In this document: positions 11,716 through 23,911 of the stretch, one piece after another
How positions within the stretch are numbered: the first letter of the stretch is position 1
How the letters are laid out: each line of letters opens with the position of its first letter
Source: Alopecurus myosuroides
Taxonomy: Eukaryota; Streptophyta; Magnoliopsida; Poales; Poaceae
Assembly: GCA_028641055.1 (NCBI GenBank)
Contig: CM054058.1
Location: 502,465,919 to 502,529,918, forward strand
Direction: 5' to 3'
Length of the DNA: 64,000 nucleotides
Notes under the pieces: model-generated
Database searches by the model: none
Told to the model about the DNA's origin: nothing
What the model saw: only the letters and a program-made list of their open reading frames with translations
Position numbers and translations under genes: made by a program

Positions 11716-13221
11716 ATACGTCCATTTTTCAGCACTATTTTATATCATAATTTTCTGTTATTCATCGATATATTTCATGTTATGATGCATCTCTTATGTT
11801 ATTTTATCTTATTTTGCATGTTTTATAATTTTTGGAGTATAAACACCGGGACCAGAAATCTGATGGAAAAAGCACCGTCGAGATACCATATTTCAGAAGA
11901 TCAAAAGAAGAAGGGGGACATCCGGGGGTTCCTAAAAGTTCAGAGGAGGAACTCAGCCAGAAGGGGAGCTAGAGGGGGCCACCAGGGGCCCACACCTAGG
12001 GCTGGCGTGCCCTCCCCCTGGCCGCTCCACCTAGGGGTGTGGCCAGCCTGGCCCACCTCTGGGGGTCATCTTTGGCGTGCTTGTCCCCCAGGGAACCCTA
12101 AGCATCATTTCATCCCCGAAGAATTATTCCGTCGCCACCTCGGGGCGGAAAACACCCGAGAGAGAAAAGCTCTCTGGCAGGGAGAAATCTGTCGGGGAAA
12201 TTCCTCTCCGGAGAGGGGAAATCACCGCCATCGTCACCGTCATCACTGTGGGCATCATCAAGATCGTCATCATCATCATCACCACCAGCACCATCACCTT
12301 CATCATCCACCTTCATCCTGTTGTAATAATTAGAGGCCTCTATCGTTGTTTTGCATTAGATCTCTCTACGGTGTGGATTACTTGTTAGTAGTAGATGCTT
12401 GTGAGATTTATCGGTGTTTACACTTTATGAAAAGATTGTTATCATCCATTATATCACCTCTGATCATGATCCATATGATGTGTTGTGATTAGTTCGTGTT
12501 GTTCTTGAGGACATGGGAGAAGTCAAATTGTTAGTAGTGAAGAAATGTTGAATAATAATTAATGTTTGATATTTAAGTTGTGGTGTTATTTTCCTAGTGG
12601 TGTGATGTGAACGTCGACTACATGATACTTCACCATTTATGGGCCTAGGGGAATGCATCGTGTATTTGGCTACTAATTGTGGGGTTGCCGGAGTGACAGA
12701 AACCTAAACCCGATTTAGGAAACCATTACATGAGGGAGCGTAGGATCCCGGAGTTTAAAGTTATGGTTAGATTTAATTCTTAATTACTTTCTTGTAGTTG
12801 CGGATGCTTGCAAGGGGTATAACCACAATTATGTATTAGTCTTGGATGGGACGGTACATTAGCATAGGTTCACCCACACAGCACTTATCAAAACACAAAA
12901 AATATTCAGCTGCATGGAACAAAAGCACTTGACAGAAACCTCCCGTGTGTCCTTGAGAACGTTTGTTAATATAAGTAAACTCACCGGCCTGTCCTTTGCT
13001 TAAGAAAGGATTGGGACACTTGCTTCAATTATTATTACTGCATTTTATTTACTCGCACTTTATTTATCTGCAATATCAAAAAACCCTACAAATTCATTTT
13101 TCAGTATTTACAGTTATTCTTTCATCGAAACCGCTTGTCAACACCTTCTGCTCCTCGTTGGGTTCGAAACTCTTATTTATCGAAAGTACTACGATACACC
13201 ACCTATACTTGTGGGTCATCA
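11716..13221 (+). repeat. 3' LTR of the plus-strand Gypsy element
   Basis: It begins TCATACGTCC (a mutated TGATACGTCC) directly after a polypurine tract and ends CTTGTGGGTCATCA. The body has the usual features of this LTR: a GC-rich CCACCAGGGGCC block, a CATCATCATC-rich leader, and GAAAGTACTACGATACACC near the end. The 286-codon frame across 11473-12333 and the His/Asp codon run at 12230-12320 are by-products of the LTR leader. The element's 5' LTR is not in the window. Confidence 0.6.
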
Positions 13222-13638
13222 CGGCACAATCTCTTTCACCCTCCGTAGGTTTAGGGAAGATTGGTTCCCTAAAATCAAAACTCCGAGTCCGTCAAATTCT
13301 GTACGGGCTCGTTCTTTTATCACGCGGATGTTCCGTTTCCTGGAAAGGAAATTGGCATTCTGCCTTTCGTCAATTCCATGGCCACGCCCTAAGACAACTT
13401 GGCGTTGGACGCGGTCCAGGTTCTGCCTCCAGACCTGATGAGAATCAAGAGGCGAATCGCAAAACTCGTCTCTTCCACACCTCCGTTAACTGGCATGGAC
13501 ACAACCATATGCTGGTTCGAAAGGCGGATTCAGTCCCTTGCTCATTGCGGAAAACGGCTCAGGTGTGACTACACGCGCCCAGACGATGCGATGAGGGCGA
13601 CGAAAAGCTCTTTGACCAAGAATCAAAAAGCGCGTGAA

Positions 13639-14181
13639 CCAGCTCGTCTCTACTCGTGACCAATACGAGGAGAGCCGAGAGATGTACCACGCAAAGAACC
13701 CCGCTCCCAAGGTATGTTCTTTGTCATTTCCGTGATTTTTTGAGTTCTATCTTTTCTCGGATGTTTATACTAATCCGGATTTTGGGTTAATTCTTTTTCA
13801 GCTTCTTGATCTAGCAAAAAGCGAGCTTGCCACTGATGATGAGTTGGCTACGCTACGTGCCAACTTTCAGTCTGGAGGGAGAAAGCGCAAGAATACGTTC
13901 GCCCACCAGGAAGTCATCGGCCTTGACGGTGTACATGTCGCCACTTCCAGGTAAAACCAGGAGTTTTTACATTTGCATACATTTTCTTGCTTATCCTTTT
14001 TTCTCGGAATCTCAATCTCATATTTTATTTTATTTTCTTTTCTAGACTTGCCCCTACCACCTTGAAGGTAAAAGGCCGGAAGAAACATAAGGTTGCTGCC
14101 CACAGAGGAGCAAAGCCGTCTCCCTCCGCTGTCCAATCCGGGTTAACAAGCAAAACTTTTATTACCTCGAACTCTAGATGA
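13639..14181 (+). pseudogene. Spliced antisense ORF of the Gypsy element (fragment)
   Basis: Three plus-strand coding blocks join in phase through canonical introns. Block a ends CCCAAG at 13711; the intron is 13712-13801 (GTATGT...TTTCAG). Block b is 13802-13950 and ends CTTCCAG; the intron is 13951-14045 (GTAAAA...TTCTAG). Block c starts at 14046. The sequence is hydrophilic, with LLDLAKSELATDDELATLR in block b and a basic KVKGRKKHK stretch in block c. It runs opposite to gag-pol, where Tat-lineage elements carry an antisense ORF. No domain is recognised. The start is not visible, and block c runs into the RNase H region, so it is a remnant. Confidence 0.4.
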
Positions 14182-15620
14182 TAGTCAACATATCCGCCTT
14201 TTATTGATGGTTCATGCAAATATTGGACGAACTCACCAGGTGGTAGAGTTTTTGCTCTTTCTAATCCCATGCGAGCTAGAGCATCCGCGTTCCAACTTTC
14301 TTCCCTTTTGATATGAAGTACGTCAAATCCTAGGAAGCAAATGGCAAACTCGTCGACTGTTCTCCGATATTCGGCCATGAGGGGGCTTTTGGCATCCCAT
14401 GTTTGGTTTAGCTGGTGCTGCACCAAATCCGAGTCACCATAACAAAGTATTCGCTTAACGCCTATCTCTTTTGCAATATGCAAGCCATGAAGCAATGCTT
14501 CGTATTTTGCCACGTTGTTGCTGGCGTTGAAGTGTATTTGTAATACATATTCCATTATGTCACCTTTTGGAGATTTTAGCACTACACCAGCTCCAGCGCC
14601 TTCTTTCATTTTGAATCCATCAAAATGCATGATTCAATATTCCGACTCCGGCATTGGTGTGTTTTCCATTGCTTCTGTCCAATCGGCTACAAAATCTGCC
14701 AACACATGGGATTTGATTGCCGTCCTGGGTTGGTACTTAATGTCGAACGCATCCAATTCAATGCCCCATTTGGCAACTCAGCCTGTTGCGTCCGCATTGT
14801 TGATGATATCACCTAGTGGTGCTTTTCTTACCACTGTTATAGAATGTCCTTGGAAATAATGAAGGAGTTTCCGAGATGCGAAAAACACGCCATATGCGTC
14901 AGTCATTAATGTTCCCACGACGACAAACTTTGTCAGATCTTTGGGGTCCACGATAATCTGCTTTGTATTCTCTGATGCTTTCAAGCTATCTGCCGGCTTC
15001 CGGCTTTCCTTTCCTGCCGGCATTTCTGTCGGCGATACTTCTTTAGCCAGCTCCTTCAGCTCTTCCTTCCTTATTACTTGTTCAGCGCAAAGGGTGTTTC
15101 CTCTCTCTAGCTCGTTTGCTAGCTTGAAATCTCCTGAGATAGTGATTACTCCGCCTTTCGGCCCTGGCATCTTGAGCATGTTGTAGATGTAACATGATCT
15201 TGCCATAAACTTGGCGAAAGTCGGACGTGTGAGTATTGTGTGATACACGCTTTCGAACGGCACTACCTCGAATGAGATCTTTTCCTGACGGAAGTGTTCT
15301 CTTTTAAAAGAGGTAACATCTTGGGAAATTTCTCCTAGGGACTGTGCTTGCCTACCCGGAACAATGTCGTGGGAGCGCACATTGCTGTGTTTGAGGTGAG
15401 TCTCTGAGAGATGCAACTGTTTCAATGTACTTAAGTACAGGATATTGATATTGGATCCTCCATCCATCAGCACTCTTTTGAGCCTAGTGTTTTGCACAAT
15501 ATTAGGGCTTACTACCAAAGAATGTGTGTCGGGTTCTGGGATATTTCCGGGATGATCTGACTGATCCCAGGTGATTGCCATATTTGAATACTTCAAGTAC
15601 TTTGGTGTTGGAGGTATCAC
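14112..15620 (-). pseudogene. Gypsy pol remnant: aspartic protease joined to RNase H
   Basis: One minus-strand frame encodes a retropepsin-like region (VLMDGGSNINILYL near 15470), then a direct join to the RT-RNase H tether (KLLHYFQGHSITVV, near 14860) and an RNase H domain (MHFDGFKMKEGAGAGVVL; NVAKYEALLHGL; YGDSDLVQHQL; NADALARMG). Reverse transcriptase motifs are absent, so about 400 codons have been lost. Two TGA stops interrupt the frame, at 14775-14777 (Arg CGA expected) and 14628-14630 (Trp TGG expected). Both are C-to-T or G-to-A changes of the kind expected from methylated, silenced DNA. No integrase follows. Confidence 0.7.
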
Positions 15621-16021
15621 CGCATGGATTTATCAAAGTGTTCGTTGTGCCTGTTTGGCTGAGGGAGTTGCCAGAAAAGTTAGGTTACATTCTTCTTCAA
15701 CTCTCGGGAATTTGGGTTCGCCTTTTTGCTGCTGCTCCTGGATTTTGTCATCAGTATCACACTCATTTTCTACTTTCTCATACTCTGGATTTTACTTATT
15801 GAACTTAATTTTGGAATTCTTTCCCTTATTCCCGGATCCTGCAGCTCCTTTTATGTTCTTATTAAGCCTTCAATGCGCATTGGTGTGAGTAGGTTTCCCA
15901 AATTGCGAATGGTGGACACAGCTTTCTGACTTAATCTTTTCCCACTCTTCCTTAGAGTAGAAGATAGGTTTTGTGTTTCTTACTTTCCATCTGCTCCCAT
16001 TATCCATTCCAAAGGTTAAGT

Positions 16022-17728
16022 TCAATTCTTTGGGTTTTGGCTGTGCCTTAGGAGATGCCTTGTTTTCAGAGCGAGGCTTCTTTTTGGCTTGACCAAAGCA
16101 TCGATATTACCGCCTCTTGCCCTGATATCATCTTCAGGCGATGCGTGCTCATTGGAGGTGGTGAGCATAGATCTGAGATCTTTGTGCTCTTCCGAACCAA
16201 CCATGAACGGTAAAAGTACGAGTTTCAGGCCGTTGATGTAAGCAGGCATTGCTTGTGCATCACTCACTCCTGAACAACTATTCTTCATTGCAGTACATCT
16301 TGAGATAAAGTCGACATACGACTCATCTTTGAACTGGACGCAGCGGTTCAGCTGGATAATGCTCTTAGGGCGTTTATATGTACCCCGGAAATGCTGAGAA
16401 AATACTCTAACCATATCTTTCCAGCTGTCGACGGTTCTTGACGGAAGCCCGTTGATCCAATCTCTGGCTCCATCCAGCAACGTTAGGGGAAATAATTTTA
16501 CAGCCTCAAGGTCTGTCCCATTGTTGATCTGGACGGCAGTATAGTAATCTGATAGCCATGTATACGGGTTTGTACTTCAAGTATACTTCTGATAAGTTGG
16601 ACCAACTTTGGTAAAGCCAGAATGTAAACTTATTCTCCGGATTCTGTCAGTGAAGCACTTTGGTCCGAAATAAAAATCGTCTCATTCCGCCTTATCGACG
16701 TGTGCGGAATACCTTCCAGCTGAATGAACGGAAAGGGATCTGCTCCGTTCTAGTCCAATGTTGCACGAACGCGCTTTTCTAGGACCATCCATATTTATTC
16801 CGATATCGTGTCCTTTGGAATTAAGCGGAGTTCTGCTCCTTTGGCCTTTCTTTGTTCCTTGGGGGAGTTCGGGATCTCTCACGCCTGTGAGGATTATCAT
16901 ATCTTCCAGCTTTATCAGTTGGGTGTCTCGGAGGCGGCATTGCTTTGCCGTATTTCCAGTTTTGTTCCTCCCGTTCTTTGTTATCACGAGGATTATCTCC
17001 GCCTTTCGGCACGTGGGATCCTGTTTTGGAGGTTGCATCCAGGGATTTTCTTGTCCTTCTTAGGGTCTCCCTTGTTTTCCTTAGAATCTCCTGAATCTCC
17101 GGGTTTGCTTGGGTTAGGTGCTCTAGCGGCACATGTGGCAGTTTTGCATAATGCTGAGTCATCATGTAACTTGCCGAAACGTGATTGTCCTTGCTGTTAC
17201 TGTTGTAATGCTTCTCCTAGTAAAGCATACACTCCCTACAGCTTTTCTTCCTTTGAATATAGATCCATTAAGGATGGCGAACACGGCTTCTGCATTTTCT
17301 GCTGCATTTTTATAGATGCGTTCACCCTTATCATTTAAGTGGTTAACCTTTCTTTGCCAATAAGGGTTTTGGAGCCGTTCCTTTGCTGGCAGTACATCCG
17401 GTTTTGAAATTCCGGTTAATCTTGTGGGCTTTATCCCAGACATATTCTGACGCTCGAATTCTTTGATTTCTTCCTGTTTTGCTTTTACAGCATCTTGGGC
17501 TTTGAGGAGATTTTCTTGAGATTGGAATAGATGTTGTTTTTGCCGCATAAGGTCTTGCCTTCTGGCTTCCAGCACTTCCGATGGTTCGGGAGGCGCAAAC
17601 GGGGTTTGGATCAGATCGATCTCGTCATGTTCCGACATTTGTGGAACAGAGATTTCCTTTTTCTTCTCCGCTGATTTTACACCGATGCCTCCTCCGCATT
17701 CCAGGTTCTGATTGGCAGTATCTATCAA
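16022..17728 (-). pseudogene. Gypsy gag remnant
   Basis: The block at 16480-16022 encodes a retrotransposon gag domain: MLDGARDWINGLPSRTVDSW, then FSQHFRGTYKRPKSIIQL and the YVDFISRCTAMKNSC region. The block at 17728-17162 encodes a charged N-terminal region with a coiled-coil-like stretch (LEARRQDLMRQKQHLFQSQE). The region between (17165-16682) is Arg/Pro-rich linker in shifted frames. Several frameshifts separate the parts, so no capsid protein can be made. Gag lies upstream of pol in the same orientation. Confidence 0.6.
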
Positions 17729-18556
17729 ATTTTCTTTTTTGTTTTGTAACTTGGATAGCAGCTTCCTAGAGGATTTCTTCTTTTTCTTGGAAGATGAGGT
17801 TTTTTGTTAGGCTCTTCTTCCGTCAATTCTTTGACGTCGAGATCAATCGGACTAACTTCTCCCTCTTCCTCTTCATCATCCCTGCCCTCTGGAGCAGAGG
17901 GTTTTGGGATCTTCCCCTTCCTTATTGTCCGAGTTTCCGGACGGTTATGCCATGAGTACTTCGTGGAAGGTCCCTTGCATGGATTTAACCTTTTTTCGAA
18001 AGCGTCTTCATCCTCGTCTTAGAAATCTACATCAGATCCGGGTTCCGACTCCAATCTTGCCTCCGTAGCATATAATACAGATTCGGCTTCCGAGCTCGCT
18101 GATCGGCGGATGTCGGATCTTCCACTTTTTACGTGGGATTATGCTTTTCTGCATCTTCCACAGGATTATTTTCTTCCTTGTTTTCAGCGGTCTCGGACTG
18201 CACCATGCCAATGAAGTGAGATTTGATTGCGGGTATCTCCAGAGAAGCATCAAATTCAGAAGTGTTTTGGCGATCTGAGCAGAATCCGGTATCATAGTTT
18301 TCCTCAATTGGGTATACCGTGGGTGGGTTAAATTTACTTCCACCATAGAATCCCATCGCTTCTGGTGTTAATCCGATGAAAATATTAGTAGATCCAATCG
18401 GCAAAACGCAGGCACTTACCAGGTGATTCCGTGCTGGCATGTACGATCCATTGTCAAGGAAGCATCCAACGTCGCCGTCGAATTTCAGGCTTCCGACAGT
18501 TATTGTACTGCCGATTCTGCCGAGTATTCCCGCTCGGAACGTAACTCCCTACGTCG

Positions 18557-18579
18557 CTGGCCCCACGGTGGGCGCCAAA
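18557..18579 (-). other. Primer binding site of the Gypsy element
   Basis: On the minus strand TTTGGCGCCCACCGTGGGGCC follows the LTR end directly. TGGCGCC-type sites are standard PBS sequences of plant Gypsy elements. This fixes the element's orientation. Confidence 0.65.
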
Positions 18580-19101
18580 TGTCGAGACATTGTAGCAGAG
18601 TTCATAGACGGGGGTGCCATGAGTCGACTGGTAGAATCGTGGGGGAACATGGAAGTACTGTAACGAGAACACCGAGTTTTACCCAGGTTTAGTACGTCGT
18701 AACTAAGGCGGCGTTCCTACTCATGCAATCTCACTAAATCAGGGTTGAAGCCTGAAGTATACAAAATACAGATGTGAGTATAGTTTTGCTAACTCGGCAA
18801 GGATCAACTTCTCGGTGAGTTGGATTCTACCTAAGATTCGATTATGTTCTTCTCTTCCGTACGGCTTTATATAGATATCCGGGTTAGGGCTTACAGAAAG
18901 GAAACCTAGAAGACTACGAATAGTATATAACTTGGAAAGTAAGGAATCCGCCTTCCCCTCGAATCCGCACCACTTTGGGCCGTGGTACGAGTTCTTCTAT
19001 AATCCGGCTTCCTGCGCGTCAGCTTACTGGGCCGCCCAATGGTCCTTGATCCATTACCTACGAACCACCCTGGTAATCCGGCCTTTGGCCAGTGTCAGAC
19101 A
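18580..19101 (-). repeat. 5' LTR of the defective Gypsy element
   Basis: On the plus strand it begins TGTCGAGACA at 18580, against the PBS, and ends near GTCAGACA at 19101, giving inverted TGTC/GACA ends; an end up to 25 bp further right is also possible. A TATA box (TATATAAAGCC) lies on the minus strand at about 18863-18875, consistent with transcription leftward into gag. Confidence 0.55.
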
Positions 19102-19139
19102 TACCCCTAGTTGGCATATATCCGGCATATGCTTTAGTC

Positions 19140-19607
19140 TTTGCGGATAGTTCTATCAAAATTTACATATTTTGACATGGCCGTTGAATAACAAAACCAA
19201 CTCTCTTCTATAGAAAGTTTGATCAAGGATGTGTACTTGACAAAGGGTGGGAGTTTTATAAAATTCAAAAGATTTCTAGAAAGGTATGCAAACATCAATG
19301 GTTGAAGTGAGCATAATGAAGTTAAAATCTTTACTTTAATAGAGTTATCAAAAGAGTTTGATTCCATCATGAACGGTAAAGATGCTTGTCGAGTTACAAG
19401 AAATTAAGTGGGAGCGCTAAGACATATCTCTAATGCTTTATGTAGATGACATATGGTTCATTGGAAAATATGTATTTTAAATTAACACGGTTAAGATTTT
19501 CATATTTATGAAAGGCTTAGGAGATCCTGGGCCTCGATATCTATGAGAGATGAATTGAAGCACCTAATATGGTTGAGCCAAATTACATAGATGCGGTATT
19601 GAAATAA
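19140..19607 (+). pseudogene. Copia pol fragment (RT region), left of the nested LTR
   Basis: A decayed plus-strand reverse transcriptase contains TATGTAGATGACATATGGTTC (YVDD box) near 19438, followed by sequence matching GLGDPGPRYL. Frameshifts are frequent. The frame is interrupted at 19613 by a complete nested LTR and resumes at 23912. Confidence 0.65.
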
Positions 19608-22496
19608 GTGAATGTGACGCCCCGGGATCGGGCACTATGCAGATTTCAGCATTCCCGCCGAAATCCACATAATAACCGATTCCAGGTTGCCACTTGTGAT
19701 AACATTACAACGGTTCACGAATAATCCACAACAACAACAGAAAAGATATATACAAGATGACTCAAACGAGTCAGGGATACAACTGATACAATACAAAGAT
19801 CCAAATAACAGCGGAAGAAACAACATAGCGTCCGTCTACGGACAAGATACAAATTGGACTAAGAGTCCTGAAGATAACCGAAGGCGTCCAATCCCTGCCC
19901 AGGCCAAGCCGGAGGGATTCCCAAGCTAACGTCGTCAGACTTCAAACCTGTTGACTGCAATGTCGAATATGCAGCCACGAAAAAGATTCGTGGGTCAGTA
20001 CGGTTAAGTACTGGCAAGTGGATAAACCATACTCACAAGGTACCGGCGTAGCCAGTCATCACAAGATACAGATACTTTGGGTTCAACGGAAAGGAAGGGA
20101 TTATTGCAAATAAGCGGCAGCGGGCTGCACCAACCAACTACAGAGACTCACTACACCATCCGGCTAAAAGAGGGGGATAAGATAGCGTATCGTAACCAAC
20201 TACAACTACTCACCAAACAATACCCATCCAATGTCACCCCCTACTAAGGAAGCAACCCAAGGATAACTCACACTGTTGGATTAATGATGTTCAACTTATT
20301 GTGTCAATAAGACTATTACTAGTCAAGTTATTATCATTAGGTGTAAGTTGTCTGAGTACTTGTTAGCCAGTACTTTCACCAAGTAATTCATAACCGAGGA
20401 AAACACGGCTTCTCGAGAAGATTTATCCCTGCAGGGTGTGCTCCAGTACCCGTACACACTCAAGCCACCAACTAAAACTCAGGTTGGCTTGACACGACCC
20501 AAACCATCTCTACAACCCATCCTAGGAGCCACAGAGCTATAAGGTCCCAGCCACGCAGCCGAATACTCAGCGCAGGTGTGCAAAACTCCCGCAGGACACA
20601 ACACCCCGGCACTACAGGCCTCGCCCTATATGCATCATCATCATCATAACCAATAACCATGGGGGGCCCTCCCATTATGCAAAGGAGCAAATGGAACACC
20701 CGAACTAAGTGTGGCTCTTCGGACAAGCTGCAGATCAGGTCTAAGTCGAGGGGGGTCCCATACTACCACCCGGATGCGGTGAGCATGCTCATCATGGATC
20801 AGTAGACAAGACCCTTTTCCTAGTTTCGACACTAGCAGGCTTCAAAACCCTAACCCGGGCCTCCTGCCGGTGCCTTATCATCAAATTATTATTACCCAAA
20901 ACATTAACAGGTTGTTGATTGAAATGAAACCCAACTATCAAACTAAACAGGTGATAAGACGGACCACAAGACTTGAGCGCAAACAACACTAAGCATGCAA
21001 CTACGACACGGGGGCCAACAAGGTAAACAAACAACAGTTAACAGGAAGTGGAAGGAAGGCTATATCATGGCTGCAAGGTAAACATATAATAGGATCGAGA
21101 CACAAGCATCGAAACAACAGGCTAGAATAAGAGCAACGGAAAGAATCGGTAACAAGTGATGAAAGGCAGCCATTTGGCAGCAAGTGAGTATACTTGCCTG
21201 AGATCCCGCAAGGTAGCAGAACTTGTCGTTGCTCACATCATCTCAACGTCCTATCCGGGAAGAAGCAACGAACCTCGAACAAACACCGGATGCAACAATT
21301 ACTACTACGGCAAAAGATCCAGCATGATCAAGATATGGATGCATGACAATTTAATGGATGCATAGAAATAAACTAGTTGACATGATAACACAATTAAATG
21401 GACACATATGCAATTTTGGGTTGCATATGGAAAAGTCCATGAATTAAGGTTGAAACAATTGTTTTACAACTAACCAATAGGTGAAAGTGGATTAGCATAA
21501 TGCATGGATAAGGAAAACAAAAAATAAAACAACAAGGGATTCAAGTTGAAATAAAATTTACCAAGTTTGGAATTTTATTTATTAAGTTATGAAATTTGGC
21601 TTCTTAAGTGAGTTACACAAGCATTTGTTGTTTTCATCAAGTTTAATTGTTCAAAACAGTAAACAAATTTTATATTTGGGTAGAGCATTTAATTTTAATT
21701 GGAAAACATATTTTATTTGTTGAAATTGGAATTAAAATGAATTAGTTATTAATTTGACAATTTTTAAATGCATTAAATAAGAAACAGTTGTTTTCAGCAA
21801 TTTAAATTATTCAAAACAGCAAACAAAGTTGATATTTGCAAAGTTCATGAAAAATGGGATGGAAAACATATTTTACATGTTGGAATTGGATTTGAATTGC
21901 CCAAGTTATGAATTTTGCAATTTAAAAGGGTTTAATTAAAGCATTGAATTATTGAACCATTTTTAATTAGGGAAAACAATAAACAAATTGCATTGAAAAG
22001 GTTGAAAACATGTAGCAAATGTTTCATGGAACATTTATAGCTATCAAACATAATTTTTGGGGTATTATTGGATTTATTATGCAATTTTCCATAAATAGTT
22101 TTATTCTGCCATTTTTAGTAAACAGAGGAAAACATGTTCAAAATTAATTCAATTGTGCCCAAATAAAATACCAATGTGTAGAGTTTGTTAAGACAAATTT
22201 TTAGAGACGAAGTTTGCTTAATTTGGATGAGTAGAACTAAAGTTATGAAATTCCAAAGTTTCCACTTTTTATTGCATTTTCAGTAATTTATTATTTAGTG
22301 CAAAAATTGTTAGAGAAATATATTGCAAACTTGGCATTAACAGAAATAACACAGAATTATGAAGTCACAGGATTTTGAATCATCCAAATTGGAGTTATAT
22401 TCGATTTGATATTGATTTTAGAAGTAATAGCTCAGATCTAGGTTTCTGAAATTTCGGGCAGAAAAAAAAAACAGGAAATAAAAGGGTGGGGGCTTG

Positions 22497-22551
22497 GGGA
22501 TCGAACTCGGGATCTCTTGGCTGCTGGCACAGGCTGCTAGCCACTGCACCA
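22497..22551 (-). other. tRNA-like module 1 inside the solo LTR
   Basis: On the minus strand TGGTGCAGTGGCTAGCAG resembles a pol III A box and GAGTTCGATCCCC a B box, at tRNA-like spacing. No full cloverleaf is evident. Confidence 0.4.
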
Positions 22552-22648
22552 GCATCGAGTTGTGCTTGTTCACCAATCTGACTGAAGATGAAACAATTAT
22601 CGATAGGTTCAGAGGTAAAATAGGATAAAAGGGCAGCGTTTATTCCTG

Positions 22649-22718
22649 CGCGGAGGGGGACTCGAACCCGCGCCCTCGGCCGCGCGCGCGTGGGCTTGCG
22701 CCACTGGGCTATGTGCGC
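22649..22718 (-). other. tRNA-like module 2 inside the solo LTR
   Basis: On the minus strand TAGCCCAGTGGCGCAAG (A-box-like) is followed by GGTTCGAGTCC, a perfect B-box consensus. The 70-bp unit starts and ends with GCGC, which can pair as a short acceptor-like stem. The middle is a GC/CG run rather than an anticodon arm, so this is not a functional tRNA gene. Confidence 0.45.
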
Positions 22719-23911
22719 TGCTTGTGTAGGGATACGGATCCGACGAAAGTTAAAGGGTAACAGCGGGATGTTTCTGACGAAACTGAAGAACAGGTCCATG
22801 TACTGCACGGGACTGTGACATACAGAGGCGGGTTTTGGCGATCTCCGGCGAACCGGGGACGGCGCGCGGAGGCGCTGATAGAAGAGCACAGGGAGGGGGT
22901 AGGGGAGAGGTTCCAGAAGCGCGAGCTCACCTCGGGGACGCTTGTTGCGACGCGAACGTATCGAAGACAAGGTCGATGTACGTTGCACTCCTCTCGGGCG
23001 GGCACAGATGGCGACGGGGACGGCGAACTTGACGTCGCTCCGGGGCGTCTCGGGCTCCGATCTTCGACGAGGAGGAAGAAGATGTCAAGGCGGTTCCATT
23101 CCCACCCTCGCCGGTCTTGCACAACACCCACACCGCCCACACCACGAAGCTCCAATTCCGGCCATGGAGGCTCTCTCGGTTCAGAAAGATTTCAGAGAAG
23201 GGGAAGAAAGAGGATGGCGGCGGCAGGAGGAAGATGGAGAGAGGCTAGGGTTTCTGGGCGCACCCTTGGGGGGGTAGATAAGGGAGAGGGGTTTGGTGGA
23301 GGGGACCATGGGAGGAGGTGGGGATCGGTTGGAGGGATGACAGCGACATCTCCTCTGTCCGTACGAGGAAGATGAGCTTGTTGGGCTGCTGGGCTTAGGT
23401 GGGCTGAGGGAGGTGGGCTTTCTCCCTCAGCTCACCTCTTTTCTTTTTATTTATTTCTTCCTTCTTTTTTTTGTAAGAGGAATGGTGATGGAAAAGGAGG
23501 AATTTGAGGGAGTTAAAAGGACCAGAAAAATATGGCAACAAAATATTTGTGGATAGAAATGCCAAAGCACAAGGGCACCAAGTTGGATTTTTGAAATTGT
23601 CAAACTTAGTTTGAACTTGGAATTTGAGGTGACTTTGAACCAAATTGAACTTGAGGGATTTTTAGGATTCCAAAAATCATGGTTTTGGTTTCTTTGCACT
23701 TGGCATTCAAAATGCCCAAGTGTGGAAGTTTTTGTTTGTTGAAAATTTAAAAGTTTGTTTGGGTTTTGAATTTAAATGACATTTGGGTGAGTTGGTTTGA
23801 GTTTTTCCAATTTGGTATGAAAACAATGCAATGCATATGATGCATGTGATGCAATGCAAAAAGAAAACAAACAACTCTACTAAGGGGGAACACCCCAGGT
23901 GTTACAGTGAA

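Larger units (their letters stand above)
13222..19101 (-). mobile_element. Defective Gypsy retrotransposon, minus strand, lacking RT and integrase
   Basis: Read right to left it has a 5' LTR (19101-18580), a PBS, gag, protease, then the RNase H part of pol, and then an antisense spliced ORF. The segment between protease and the RT/RNase H tether is missing, and there is no integrase, so it is non-autonomous. The left side is cut off at the neighbouring Gypsy LTR at 13221, so its 3' LTR is not seen. An extra antisense ORF after pol is a known feature of the Tat lineage, which I infer for this element. Confidence 0.65.
19613..23906 (-). mobile_element. 4.3-kb solo LTR inserted into the Copia element, with 5-bp target duplication
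   Basis: The segment starts TGTGACGCCCCGGG and ends GGTGTTACA, giving TG...CA ends. It is flanked on both sides by GTGAA (19608-19612 and 23907-23911), a perfect 5-bp target duplication inside the Copia pol gene. No gag or pol frame is found. A promoter-like CTCTCCCTTATCTACC and an AAACCCTAGCCTC leader on the minus strand (about 23240-23290) indicate minus orientation. The length suits the very long LTRs of Gypsy LARD-type families; I infer a solo LTR because no second LTR, PBS or internal domain is visible. Confidence 0.7.

Noticed and set aside
11473..12333. 286-codon ORF with His-rich tail
   Set aside because: It crosses a polypurine tract into an LTR leader; the His run comes from a CATCATCATC repeat.
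16808..17338. 176-codon plus-strand ORF
   Set aside because: Antisense to the Gypsy gag remnant; no domain.
22649..22718. Functional tRNA gene
   Set aside because: The B box is good, but the anticodon region is a CG run and the stems do not form a convincing cloverleaf.
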